From Desulfobacteraceae bacterium (GTDB lineage Bacteria; Desulfobacterota; Desulfobacteria; Desulfobacterales; Desulfosalsimonadaceae): a stretch of 5,993 bases of DNA. The stretch spans positions 1 through 5,993 of the forward strand of contig JAABTZ010000213.1 in assembly GCA_011389605.1 (NCBI GenBank), read 5' to 3'. Under the pieces are notes generated by a model. It was not told the DNA's origin, made no database searches, and saw only the letters and a program-made list of their open reading frames with translations. A program made the position numbers and the translations under genes. Positions 1 to 5,290 of this stretch are shown piece after piece; within the stretch, counting starts at the first letter, position 1; each line of letters starts with the position of its first letter.

Positions 1-16
1 GCCAACGACTGGATCA

Positions 17-337
17 TCATATGGGAGGGGCAATGGTGACAATCACCCGCATATCGGTTTCAGCCCGGATGCCGTGGGGTTCGCTGATATCCGATATCAG
101 CACGTCTCCCGGGGCAGCGGGCATGCCGACATCCTCGGCCCCCAGAAACTCGCCGGTGCCTTCCAGCACCGTGATGCTCAGCTGGCCCTCGATATCATGG
201 GAATGCACGGGCAGTTCCTGGCCGGCCCTGAAGTTGAAATTGATCACCTTGAAATACGGCGAATCATGGACAAGCAATTTTTTAAGGGCCTTGTCCGAAA
301 AATCATTCTCCTTGAACACTTCGACTTTTTTCATCAT
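17..337 (-). CDS. Small single-domain cupin protein downstream of hcp
   Basis: This 106-residue protein is a single cupin beta-barrel, presumably cytoplasmic because no signal peptide is visible. Cupin motif 1 is seen as G39-x5-H45-x-H47 with E50/Q52 following, and motif 2 around G77 to H88 (GDVLISDISEPHG). H45, H47, Q52 or E50, and H88 would be the metal ligands. The start is the first of two consecutive ATG codons, because AAAGGAG at 346-352 lies 8 nt upstream of it. The substrate cannot be read from the sequence: small cupins include dioxygenases, isomerases and ligand sensors. It lies 108 bp downstream of hcp on the same strand with no clear intrinsic terminator between, so co-transcription with hcp is plausible and a role in nitrosative stress or metal sensing is possible, but this is inference from position only. 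The cupin assignment is secure; the function is unknown. Confidence 0.85.
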   Translation of the reverse strand: MMKKVEVFKENDFSDKALKKLLVHDSPYFKVINFNFRAGQELPVHSHDIEGQLSITVLEGTGEFLGAEDVGMPAAPGDVLISDISEPHGIRAETDMRVIVTIAPPI

Positions 338-385
338 TTTTTTTACTCCTTTGCCGCGTCTGTCAAATTTTGTAATCCCGGTTTT

Positions 386-426
386 CCATTAAGACAGGGT
401 CTGATCATGCAGCCCTGCCTTAATGG
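386..426 (-). other. Long stem-loop between hcp and the cupin gene
   Basis: A 14-nt inverted repeat, CCATTAAGACAGGG (386-399) and CCCTGCCTTAATGG (413-426), encloses a 13-nt loop. The one non-complementary position (394/418) is A-C on the plus strand but becomes a U-G wobble in RNA made from the minus strand, so the stem is unbroken only in the hcp-direction transcript. It begins 20 nt after the hcp stop codon. No U-tract follows it on the minus strand (the next bases are AAAACCGGG), so it is not a standard intrinsic terminator. An mRNA-end stabiliser, processing site or attenuator before the cupin gene is more likely. Confidence 0.6.
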
Positions 427-445
427 AACCTAAACTGAGCGGTAC

Positions 446-2077
446 TTATCCGAGAATAGCTTTCAGATCCTCATCCGGGGTGCTGATTGGCTTGATATCA
501 AATTTTTCAACCAGCACATTGAGCACGTTAGACGATACAAATGCCGGCAGGCTCGGGCCCAGCCGGATGTCTTTGATCCCCAGGTACAGCAGGGTCAGCA
601 GGATGGCCACGGCCTTCTGCTCATACCAGGAACAGATGATGGAAAGCGGCAGGTCGTTTACGCCGCAGTCAAAAGCATCTGCCAGGGCCGAGGCGATCTT
701 GATGGCCGAATAGGCATCATTGCACTGGCCGACATCCAGCAAACGTGGGATGCCGCCGATATCGCCCAGCTTCTTGTCAAAAAACCGGAATTTGCCGCAG
801 GCAAAGGTCAGCACCAGGGTGTCCTGGGGTGCTTTTTCCACAAATTCGGTGTAGTAGTTGCGGCCCGGCTTGGCCCCGTCGCATCCGGCCACCACGAAGA
901 AATGGCGGATATCCTTGTTTTTCACCCCTTCGATGACCTTGTCGGCCACCCCCAGCACCGCGTTGTGGGCAAATCCCACCATAACCGAACCACGGTCCAC
1001 ATCCGCCTCGTATCCGGGCAGGGAAAGCGCCTTTTCAATCGCCGGGGTGAAATCCTTATCCGCGATATGAGCGACCCCGGGCCAGCCCACCAGGCCGGTG
1101 GTAAAAATATTGTCCTGGTATATTTCCTGGGGTTTCTGGATGCAGTTGGTGGTCATGACAATGGCGCCGGGAAACTCTGCAAACTCCTTTTTCTGGTTCT
1201 GCCAGGCCGTGCCGTAATGGCCGTGTAAATGCTCATACTTCTTGAGCTCCGGATAGCCGTGGCAGGGAAGCATCTCTCCGTGGGTGTAAACATAGATGCC
1301 CTTGCCTTCAGTCTGCTTGAGGATCTGCTCGAGATCTTTTAAGTCATGGCCGGATACCAGAAGGGCTTTGCCCTTTTTGGCGCCCAGGGGTACTTCTGTG
1401 GGCTCGGGATTGCCGTATGCGCCGGTATTGGCCGCATCCAAAAGCTCCATGGTCAAAAGGTTGATCTCGCCGCATTTGAGCACCAGGCCAAGCAGATCGT
1501 CAACGCCGAGGCTGTCGTCGAGTGTGGCGGCCAGTCCCTCATAAATAAAATCAAAAATCCGCTCGTCGGTTTTTCCCAGAATGGCAGCATGATCGGCATA
1601 AGCGGCAACGCCCTTGATACCGTAGGTCAGGGTTTCTTTCAGGGAGTGGATGTCGTGATCCCGTTTTTCCCGATCTGCTTCCGGGCCGAAATCCTCGCCC
1701 TGGGCCACGAGCTGTTCGACGGTGTCAGCAGGGATAAAAGTGGCCGGACCGCTGGTAAAGTCGGCCCATCCGCCCGCAGCTTCCACTTTTTTCTTGAGTT
1801 CGTCACGAAAATTAACGCACTTTTTAATGAGTTCCACGAACCGCGGGGGATCGAAATCCACGTTGGTAAGGGTGGAAAACATGGCCTCACATGCGAAATG
1901 ATCGATTTTTGAATCTTTTACACCCACCTTCCGGCCTTCGTTGGCCACCTGGGCCAGGCCCTTGACGGCGTAGATCAGTACATCCTGCAGTTCGGCCACG
2001 TCGGGCTGCTTGCCGCAGACACCGATCTTGGTGCAGCCTTCGCCTTTTGCGGTTTGTTCACACTGAAAACAGAACAT
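446..2077 (-). CDS. hcp: Hybrid-cluster protein (hydroxylamine/NO reductase), class I
   Basis: This 543-residue cytoplasmic iron-sulfur protein is a full-length Hcp (prismane protein). The family reduces hydroxylamine to ammonia in vitro, and E. coli Hcp is a high-affinity NO reductase and protein S-nitrosylating factor. The N-terminal cysteines C3, C6, C15 and C21 have class I (Desulfovibrio-type, [4Fe-4S]) spacing, not the wider E. coli class II spacing. The hybrid cluster ligands are all present: H244, E268, C312, C399 (the persulfide cysteine, in AGCDGAKPGR), C427, C452 (GQCND), E486 and K488 (WYEQK). The first three carry the same numbers as in Desulfovibrio vulgaris Hcp and the rest are shifted by 7 to 8. 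The reading frame stays open 111 codons further upstream, but ATG at 2077 is chosen because MFCFQC is the conserved N-terminus and AAGGAGG sits 6 nt before it. No hcr reductase or ferredoxin gene is adjacent, so the electron donor is encoded elsewhere. Confidence 0.97.
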   Translation of the reverse strand: MFCFQCEQTAKGEGCTKIGVCGKQPDVAELQDVLIYAVKGLAQVANEGRKVGVKDSKIDHFACEAMFSTLTNVDFDPPRFVELIKKCVNFRDELKKKVEAAGGWADFTSGPATFIPADTVEQLVAQGEDFGPEADREKRDHDIHSLKETLTYGIKGVAAYADHAAILGKTDERIFDFIYEGLAATLDDSLGVDDLLGLVLKCGEINLLTMELLDAANTGAYGNPEPTEVPLGAKKGKALLVSGHDLKDLEQILKQTEGKGIYVYTHGEMLPCHGYPELKKYEHLHGHYGTAWQNQKKEFAEFPGAIVMTTNCIQKPQEIYQDNIFTTGLVGWPGVAHIADKDFTPAIEKALSLPGYEADVDRGSVMVGFAHNAVLGVADKVIEGVKNKDIRHFFVVAGCDGAKPGRNYYTEFVEKAPQDTLVLTFACGKFRFFDKKLGDIGGIPRLLDVGQCNDAYSAIKIASALADAFDCGVNDLPLSIICSWYEQKAVAILLTLLYLGIKDIRLGPSLPAFVSSNVLNVLVEKFDIKPISTPDEDLKAILG

Positions 2078-2083
2078 AAATTG

Positions 2084-2090
2084 CCTCCTT
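2084..2090 (-). promoter_or_regulatory. Ribosome binding site that fixes the hcp start
   Basis: AAGGAGG on the minus strand, 6 nt before the ATG at 2077, is a near-perfect Shine-Dalgarno sequence. It rules out the much longer reading frame that would begin at 2410 and run through the promoter and terminators. Confidence 0.85.
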
Positions 2091-2120
2091 TTATTGGGGT
2101 TGCTTTCCGGATTGTGATCT

Positions 2121-2137
2121 ATCGAAACTTTTTCGAT
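2121..2137 (-). other. Inverted repeat in the hcp 5' leader
   Basis: ATCGAAA (2121-2127) and TTTCGAT (2131-2137) form a 7-bp stem with a 3-nt loop between the predicted hcp transcription start (about 2142) and the ribosome binding site (2084-2090). A further CGAAAC copy at 2138-2143 (minus strand) gives an alternative pairing with GTTTCG. It could be a 5' stabilising hairpin or a second operator; the sequence does not decide. Confidence 0.4.
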
Positions 2138-2141
2138 GTTT

Positions 2142-2154
2142 CGTTTTGGGTATA
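2142..2154 (-). promoter_or_regulatory. Predicted hcp promoter -10 region and transcription start
   Basis: On the minus strand TATACC (2154 to 2149) is a fair -10 hexamer, putting the transcription start near 2142 and leaving a leader of about 65 nt before the hcp ATG. No -35 hexamer is seen at the expected place (AGGTCT at 2177-2172), as expected of an activator-dependent promoter. The regulator palindrome centred at 2183.5 lies 41.5 bp upstream of the inferred start. The -10 and start are predictions from sequence alone. Confidence 0.5.
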
Positions 2155-2175
2155 ACCCGGCAGGCAATTGCAGAC

Positions 2176-2191
2176 CTTGACTTAGGTCAAG
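2176..2191. promoter_or_regulatory. CRP/FNR-family operator, HcpR-like, upstream of hcp
   Basis: The perfect palindrome CTTGAC-TTAG-GTCAAG has the TTGA(C)-N4-(G)TCAA layout of CRP/FNR-family sites. In sulfate reducers hcp is predicted to be controlled by HcpR, a member of this family whose proposed sites are TTGAC/GTCAA palindromes. The site sits about 100 bp upstream of the hcp ATG and near -41.5 from the inferred transcription start, the class II activator position. No regulator gene is in the window, so the identity of the binding protein is inferred. Confidence 0.7.
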
Positions 2192-2210
2192 ACAGAAAAA
2201 AAATTTTCGA

Positions 2211-2263
2211 GCAAAAAACAAAGCCTCCGTTTTATCCTTAAATAACAAAGATAAAACGGAGGC
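2211..2263 (-). terminator. Second (distal) intrinsic terminator after the octahaem cytochrome gene
   Basis: GCCTCCGTTTTATC (2223-2236) and GATAAAACGGAGGC (2250-2263) form a perfect 14-bp stem with a 13-nt loop. On the minus strand it is followed by TTTGTTTTTTGC (2222 to 2211), a U-rich tract; the plus strand has no T-run after the stem. It ends just before the hcp operator, so it insulates hcp from read-through. Confidence 0.75.
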
Positions 2264-2274
2264 TCCGGCTTTGC

Positions 2275-2310
2275 AAAAAAAATGCCGGGACCATATTTGA
2301 GCCCCGGCAT
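2275..2310 (-). terminator. First intrinsic terminator after the octahaem cytochrome gene
   Basis: ATGCCGGG (2282-2289) and CCCGGCAT (2303-2310) form a GC-rich 8-bp stem with a 13-nt loop, followed on the minus strand by seven Ts (2281 to 2275). It starts 8 nt beyond the stop codon of the octahaem cytochrome gene and is the probable 3' end of that operon. Confidence 0.8.
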
Positions 2311-2318
2311 GAGGAGGG

Positions 2319-3716
2319 CTACTGGCTGCCGAAAACAGCCTCGGGCCGGGTGGTTCGGCCCGTGGCATTGGGGAAGTCCGGGGCCTTCTCGGCTTTTTTG
2401 TTGTGCTCAATTAACTCCCGGCCTTCTTTCATAAAGGAATTATACCGGTGCTTGACCTCGTAGAAGCCGTGCCACCAGGTATAGTCCGGGGCCATCATGG
2501 CCGCGCCCATGCGGGCCCGGCGGCCCTCATGGTGCCACAGTTCGTAAAATTCCACTTCTATTGTTTCATCAAACATCTTATCATCATCGACCAGACCCTT
2601 TTCATACAGCTCGTCCATCAATTTTTTGGCCGGCTTGAAATATACTTCGTTGTATTCCTCCACCACCTTGTCAAAAGTGGCGTAATGATCATCCACCCAG
2701 TTGTTTCCGTGACACTGCAGGCAGATTTCCTTCATTTTTTCGCGTTCCACCTCCCAGTTGGTTTCTGCGGGAAAGGCCTTGAAATCAGAGGGACGGACAG
2801 TTAACGGAGCCTGGATCTCCCAGGAGAGGCGTTCGGTGACATCATGGGTGGTGCGGGTAGATCCGGCCCCGGACATGTGGCAGGCAGCACACGTGGGCGC
2901 CCGGTAATCAACGCCCGGCGACCATGTCCCCGGTGCGGCCGTCCAGTTGTATTCATCTCCGAAGCTGTCGTAAATGGCCCCGTGCTTGGATTCGGTATAA
3001 ATCTCGATCTGGGGATGATCCGGTCCCAGGTGGCACTGGCCGCAGGCCTGGGGTTTTCTGGCTTCCATCACTGAAAACCGGTGCCGGGTATGACACGAGC
3101 TGCAGCTGCCCTTGCTGCCGTCAAGATTCATGCGCCCCACACCCACATTGGGCCAGGTCTCCGGGGTAAGATTGCCGTCCTCATCGGTTTCAAGCACGGT
3201 TCCGTGGCAGTAAAAACATCCCGAGGCCCGCTCAAAATCACTGTTCATACCCTTGTTTAACCAGGGATCGATTTTCCAGATGATCTCCAGGGTGTTGGCG
3301 TGTTTGCTGCGCTTGTACTGATCGGCCTCATCCGGGTGGCACCGGGAGCAGTCCTTGGGCGTGACCACGCCGGCCACGGGCACCCGGTACTGTTTTCTGC
3401 CCCACTGGGAGTCGGATTTTTCATACTGCTGGAAGTGCTCCTTGCTCACATCCGGATCTGTTTCCTCTGCCCGGTGGCAGTCAATGCATGTGATGTTGGC
3501 ATTGGCATGTCGGCTGTTTGCCCAGTCTGCAAATATGCCGGGATGCTCCTGTTTGTGGCACTGTATGCAGGCCACGCCGGCCTCTGAAATGGAGCGCTCG
3601 ATTCTGAATTCCTTTTGTTTTGCCATGTCCTGCTCTGCCTGTGACAATACCACGGCCGGCAGAACCAGTAAAAATAACATGACACTGATACCTGTGCTGA
3701 AAAACAACTTTTTCAT
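2319..3716 (-). CDS. haoA: Octahaem cytochrome c of the hydroxylamine oxidoreductase (HAO) family
   Basis: This 465-residue precursor is a periplasmic octahaem cytochrome c. Residues 1-27 form a signal peptide with likely cleavage after S-Q-A27. Eight CxxCH motifs begin at C50, C77, C123, C167, C205, C225, C276 and C332; none is CxxCK, which excludes pentahaem NrfA and octahaem tetrathionate reductase. The motifs CAACHMSG with following THDV (290-293), and MAPDYTWWHGFYE (408-420), fit the HAO family, whose fourth haem (C167 motif) is catalytic. It is shorter than the roughly 570-residue nitrifier HAO precursor and has no C-terminal membrane helix. Paired with a NapC/NrfH-type gene 55 bp upstream it matches the haoCA arrangement, where the enzyme is thought to work reductively on nitrite, NO or hydroxylamine. 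Whether Y412 corresponds to the HAO cross-linking tyrosine, which marks oxidative enzymes, I cannot settle without an alignment. GGAGG lies 6 nt before the chosen ATG. The family is well supported; substrate and direction are inferred. Confidence 0.88.
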   Translation of the reverse strand: MKKLFFSTGISVMLFLLVLPAVVLSQAEQDMAKQKEFRIERSISEAGVACIQCHKQEHPGIFADWANSRHANANITCIDCHRAEETDPDVSKEHFQQYEKSDSQWGRKQYRVPVAGVVTPKDCSRCHPDEADQYKRSKHANTLEIIWKIDPWLNKGMNSDFERASGCFYCHGTVLETDEDGNLTPETWPNVGVGRMNLDGSKGSCSSCHTRHRFSVMEARKPQACGQCHLGPDHPQIEIYTESKHGAIYDSFGDEYNWTAAPGTWSPGVDYRAPTCAACHMSGAGSTRTTHDVTERLSWEIQAPLTVRPSDFKAFPAETNWEVEREKMKEICLQCHGNNWVDDHYATFDKVVEEYNEVYFKPAKKLMDELYEKGLVDDDKMFDETIEVEFYELWHHEGRRARMGAAMMAPDYTWWHGFYEVKHRYNSFMKEGRELIEHNKKAEKAPDFPNATGRTTRPEAVFGSQ

Positions 3717-3771
3717 ACCCGCCCTCCATGAATCAAAAAAAGTTATGATGCATCATGCTTGCACGCTTTGA

Positions 3772-4320
3772 TCAATTCAGTTCATACTGTTTATAGCGGT
3801 AGACCTCTGTGGGGTTGTGAACAAGGTCCCGGTGGCAGTCCACGCACTGTTTTTCCCGCCCAGGAAGCGCGTGGATCACCGAGCGATGAGCCAGCATGGC
3901 CCCCCGCTTGTCCGGGATATACAAAATATTGCGGTGGCATTTCTGGCACTGGGCATTGTCAAAGGAATCATAGGCTTTCTGCCGGTTTTTTTCCCGGTCG
4001 TATTCATCCATGGTAAAATGCACCACAATGTCTTTGATGCCGTGCAGGGTTTTTTTGTAGAAAAAATCCACCGTGTCATGCGGTGCAGGCAGGTGGCAGT
4101 CCATGCAGTCTGCCACAAAGCCCTGGGCATTGTTGACATGGGTGGAGGTTTTCCAGGTATTGTAAGCGTATTCGATCTCGTGGCAGGAAGCGCAGAATTG
4201 GGGGGTTGAAGTGCGCACCATTGTGTAGTAGGTCATGGAAAAGACCGGAAAGCCGATAACAACTCCGGCAGCCACAAGGAGCAGGGCTTTGACGTAAGTC
4301 TTTTTCTTTTTCCTTTTCAT
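3772..4320 (-). CDS. haoC: Tetrahaem NapC/NrfH-family quinol dehydrogenase (HaoC-like)
   Basis: This 182-residue protein has a short basic N-terminus (KRKKKK), one uncleaved membrane helix at about residues 10-30, and a periplasmic domain with four CxxCH motifs at C43, C72, C125 and C159. That is the layout of NrfH/NapC-type cytochromes, which oxidise menaquinol at the membrane surface and feed a periplasmic partner. The gene immediately precedes the octahaem cytochrome gene with a 55-bp gap and no clear terminator, so the partner is almost certainly that HAO-like protein, as in haoCA. The start at 4320 has GGGGAGG close upstream (3 nt spacing, rather short), and no other in-frame ATG precedes the helix. 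It could equally be named nrfH-like; the symbol haoC rests on the neighbouring gene. Confidence 0.88.
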   Translation of the reverse strand: MKRKKKKTYVKALLLVAAGVVIGFPVFSMTYYTMVRTSTPQFCASCHEIEYAYNTWKTSTHVNNAQGFVADCMDCHLPAPHDTVDFFYKKTLHGIKDIVVHFTMDEYDREKNRQKAYDSFDNAQCQKCHRNILYIPDKRGAMLAHRSVIHALPGREKQCVDCHRDLVHNPTEVYRYKQYELN

Positions 4321-4397
4321 ATGCCTCCCCTGGTGATTGTGATGTTATAAAAAACCTTGGGAGCCTGGAGTATATATAAAATTGCTTTTAATTTAAA

Positions 4398-4426
4398 AAA
4401 ATATTTAGTATTTGAATAAATGTCAA
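4398..4426 (-). promoter_or_regulatory. Predicted sigma70-type promoter of the haoCA operon
   Basis: On the minus strand a perfect -35 hexamer TTGACA (4426 to 4421) is followed, after a 17-bp AT-rich spacer, by TATTTT (4403 to 4398), a 4/6 match to the -10 consensus. Transcription would start near 4391, leaving about 70 nt of leader. A second candidate -10, TATATA, lies nearer the gene at about 4370-4376 without a matching -35. No good copy of the hcp palindrome is present. Confidence 0.5.
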
Positions 4427-4436
4427 CCTCATTTTC

Positions 4437-4475
4437 GGTGCCATCTGAAAACCGACTTTTTACGAGAGCATCAAA
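4437..4475 (+). repeat. Truncated copy of the repeat element tail
   Basis: This 39-nt stretch matches 5114-5152 at 35 of 39 positions in the same orientation (differences at 4439, 4452, 4469 and 4470), including CCATCTGAAAA and CGACTTTTTACGAGAG. The palindromic body found at 4997-5122 is missing here. It overlaps the possible upstream extension of the VanZ-like reading frame, an argument for starting that gene after it. Confidence 0.75.
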
Positions 4476-4497
4476 CTTTCTTGCCGGGAAAAATGCC

Positions 4498-4998
4498 ATG
4501 CAAAAAAACCGGGCCATTGTCATTCACCGCTGGTTAATGGTGATGATAGGGGTTCTGGCACTGTTTGCGGGCACACTGGTATATCTGATCGACCGGCCCC
4601 CGGAAGAGACATATTTTGTTATCAAAAGCCTTCCGCAATTAAGTCTGCATGACAAATTGCCCCCTGTATTCGGAAAAGCAGGAAATGTTTTGCCTGACTT
4701 TGCCCATCCTTTTGCTTTCAGCCTTATCACTGCCGGTTTATTTGCAAAAACCAGAAGTGGGGCTTTTATGATCTGCCTGTTCTGGTTTTGCGTTAATACG
4801 GCATTCGAATTGGGACAGCATTACAAATCATTTGCCGTCAGCCTTGTTCCCCGGTGGTTTGACACAATTTTACTGCTGGAAAACTGTAAGGATTTTTTCC
4901 GCAATGGCTCCTTTGATCCATTTGACCTGCTTGCCATACTGACCGGCTCTTTGGCGGCCGGCTTTGTTGCAGCCCGGGTGTTTAAACCGAAAAATTGA
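4498..4998 (+). CDS. Small VanZ-like integral membrane protein
   Basis: The 166-residue product has four hydrophobic segments, at about residues 12-31, 68-83, 88-104 and 133-153, and is probably an inner-membrane protein. PDFAH (66-70), FELGQ (103-107) and FDPFDLL followed by a G-rich helix (129-145) resemble the conserved polar positions of VanZ-like proteins (H near helix 2, E..Q after helix 3, D before helix 4). The biochemical role of this family is poorly defined. The frame is open from ATG at 4420, but that 26-residue extension has no ribosome binding site and is largely made of repeat sequence (4437-4475), so ATG 4498 (MQKNRAI) is preferred; its own ribosome binding site is weak (GGGAAAAA). 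The TGA stop uses the first two bases of the palindromic repeat, so the native C-terminus may have been altered. It is divergent from haoCA and has no evident functional link to it. Confidence 0.65.
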   Translation: MQKNRAIVIHRWLMVMIGVLALFAGTLVYLIDRPPEETYFVIKSLPQLSLHDKLPPVFGKAGNVLPDFAHPFAFSLITAGLFAKTRSGAFMICLFWFCVNTAFELGQHYKSFAVSLVPRWFDTILLLENCKDFFRNGSFDPFDLLAILTGSLAAGFVAARVFKPKN

Positions 4999-5122
4999 TG
5001 GCGCCGTAAAAAGTCCAATATCTGCGTTACGCGCGATTTCTGAAGAATTTCACGTACGGCTAAGTACTCTGCATTCTTCGAAATCGCGCAAGCCTTGATC
5101 TTGAACTTTTTACGGCGCCATC
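4997..5122. repeat. Palindromic, MITE/REP-like repeat element
   Basis: Perfect 18-nt terminal inverted repeats, GATGGCGCCGTAAAAAGT (4997-5014) and its complement (5105-5122), continue inward after one mismatch (CAA/TTG). A second inner pair, GCGCGATTTCTGAAGAAT (from 5031) and ATTCTTCGAAATCGCGC, differs by about one indel. The whole 126 bp can fold into one long cruciform or RNA hairpin. No coding potential or transposase is visible, so it would depend on an enzyme encoded elsewhere. Transcribed, it could also end or stabilise the VanZ-like mRNA. Confidence 0.8.
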
Positions 5123-5152
5123 TGAAAATCGACTTTTTACGAGAGTGTCAAA
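5114..5152 (+). repeat. Tail of the palindromic repeat, second copy of the 39-nt direct repeat
   Basis: This copy overlaps the right end of the palindromic element and extends 30 bp beyond it; it is 35/39 identical to 4437-4475. The decamer ACTTTTTACG occurs at 5105-5114, 5132-5141 and 4455-4464, and inverted at 5005-5014. The element is therefore probably larger than its palindromic core, and the two copies bracket the VanZ-like gene as direct repeats 677 bp apart. Confidence 0.7.
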
Positions 5153-5188
5153 ATTCAAAATTAATACTTTTTTCATACTTAAGTCGTA

Positions 5189-5217
5189 TTCCCAGTCATA
5201 CTTCAGACTGATAAAGT
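5189..5217 (+). promoter_or_regulatory. Tentative esterase promoter with embedded palindrome
   Basis: An extended -10 (TG-A-TAAAGT, hexamer 5212-5217) lies 17 bp after a weak -35 (TTCCCA, 5189-5194). The palindrome CAGTC-N8-GACTG (5193-5197 and 5206-5210) sits in the spacer and could be an operator. The hexamer matches are only 4/6 each. Otherwise the 5153-5290 gap holds several ATACTT repeats and nothing else I recognise. Confidence 0.3.
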
Positions 5218-5290
5218 ATCCTTTTACGAAAATGAATACTGCTCATGGTCTTTTATGCAAACCTCAACGACTCAGAAAAGGAGAAAAAGT

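Noticed and set aside
1346..1912. 188-codon open frame on the plus strand opposite hcp
   Set aside because: It lies wholly inside a confidently assigned gene, has no ribosome binding site and no recognisable domain; it is a shadow of hcp codon usage.
2078..2410. 111-codon N-terminal extension of the hcp reading frame
   Set aside because: It crosses the operator, promoter and two terminators, overlaps the octahaem gene's 3' end in another frame, and bears no Hcp sequence; a strong ribosome binding site and the conserved MFCFQC start fix the gene at 2077.
2319..3716. Pentahaem nitrite reductase NrfA as an alternative call
   Set aside because: There are eight CxxCH motifs and no CxxCK catalytic motif, so NrfA does not fit despite the NrfH-like neighbour.
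3745..3756. ATGATGCATCAT perfect palindrome followed by a T-run on the minus strand, between the two cytochrome genes
   Set aside because: As RNA it leaves only about a 4-bp AT-rich stem, too weak for a terminator, and the two genes are expected to be co-transcribed.
4412..4426. TTGAA-N5-GTCAA as a CRP/FNR-type site upstream of haoC
   Set aside because: The half-sites are one base too far apart, one half is imperfect, and the sequence is explained by the -35 hexamer.
4420..4497. 26-residue N-terminal extension of the VanZ-like protein
   Set aside because: No ribosome binding site precedes ATG 4420, the segment is mainly repeat sequence and polar, and the first helix begins after ATG 4498. 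Not fully excluded.
4437..5152. CRISPR-like array
   Set aside because: Only two copies of the direct repeat exist, separated by a gene; there are no regular spacers.
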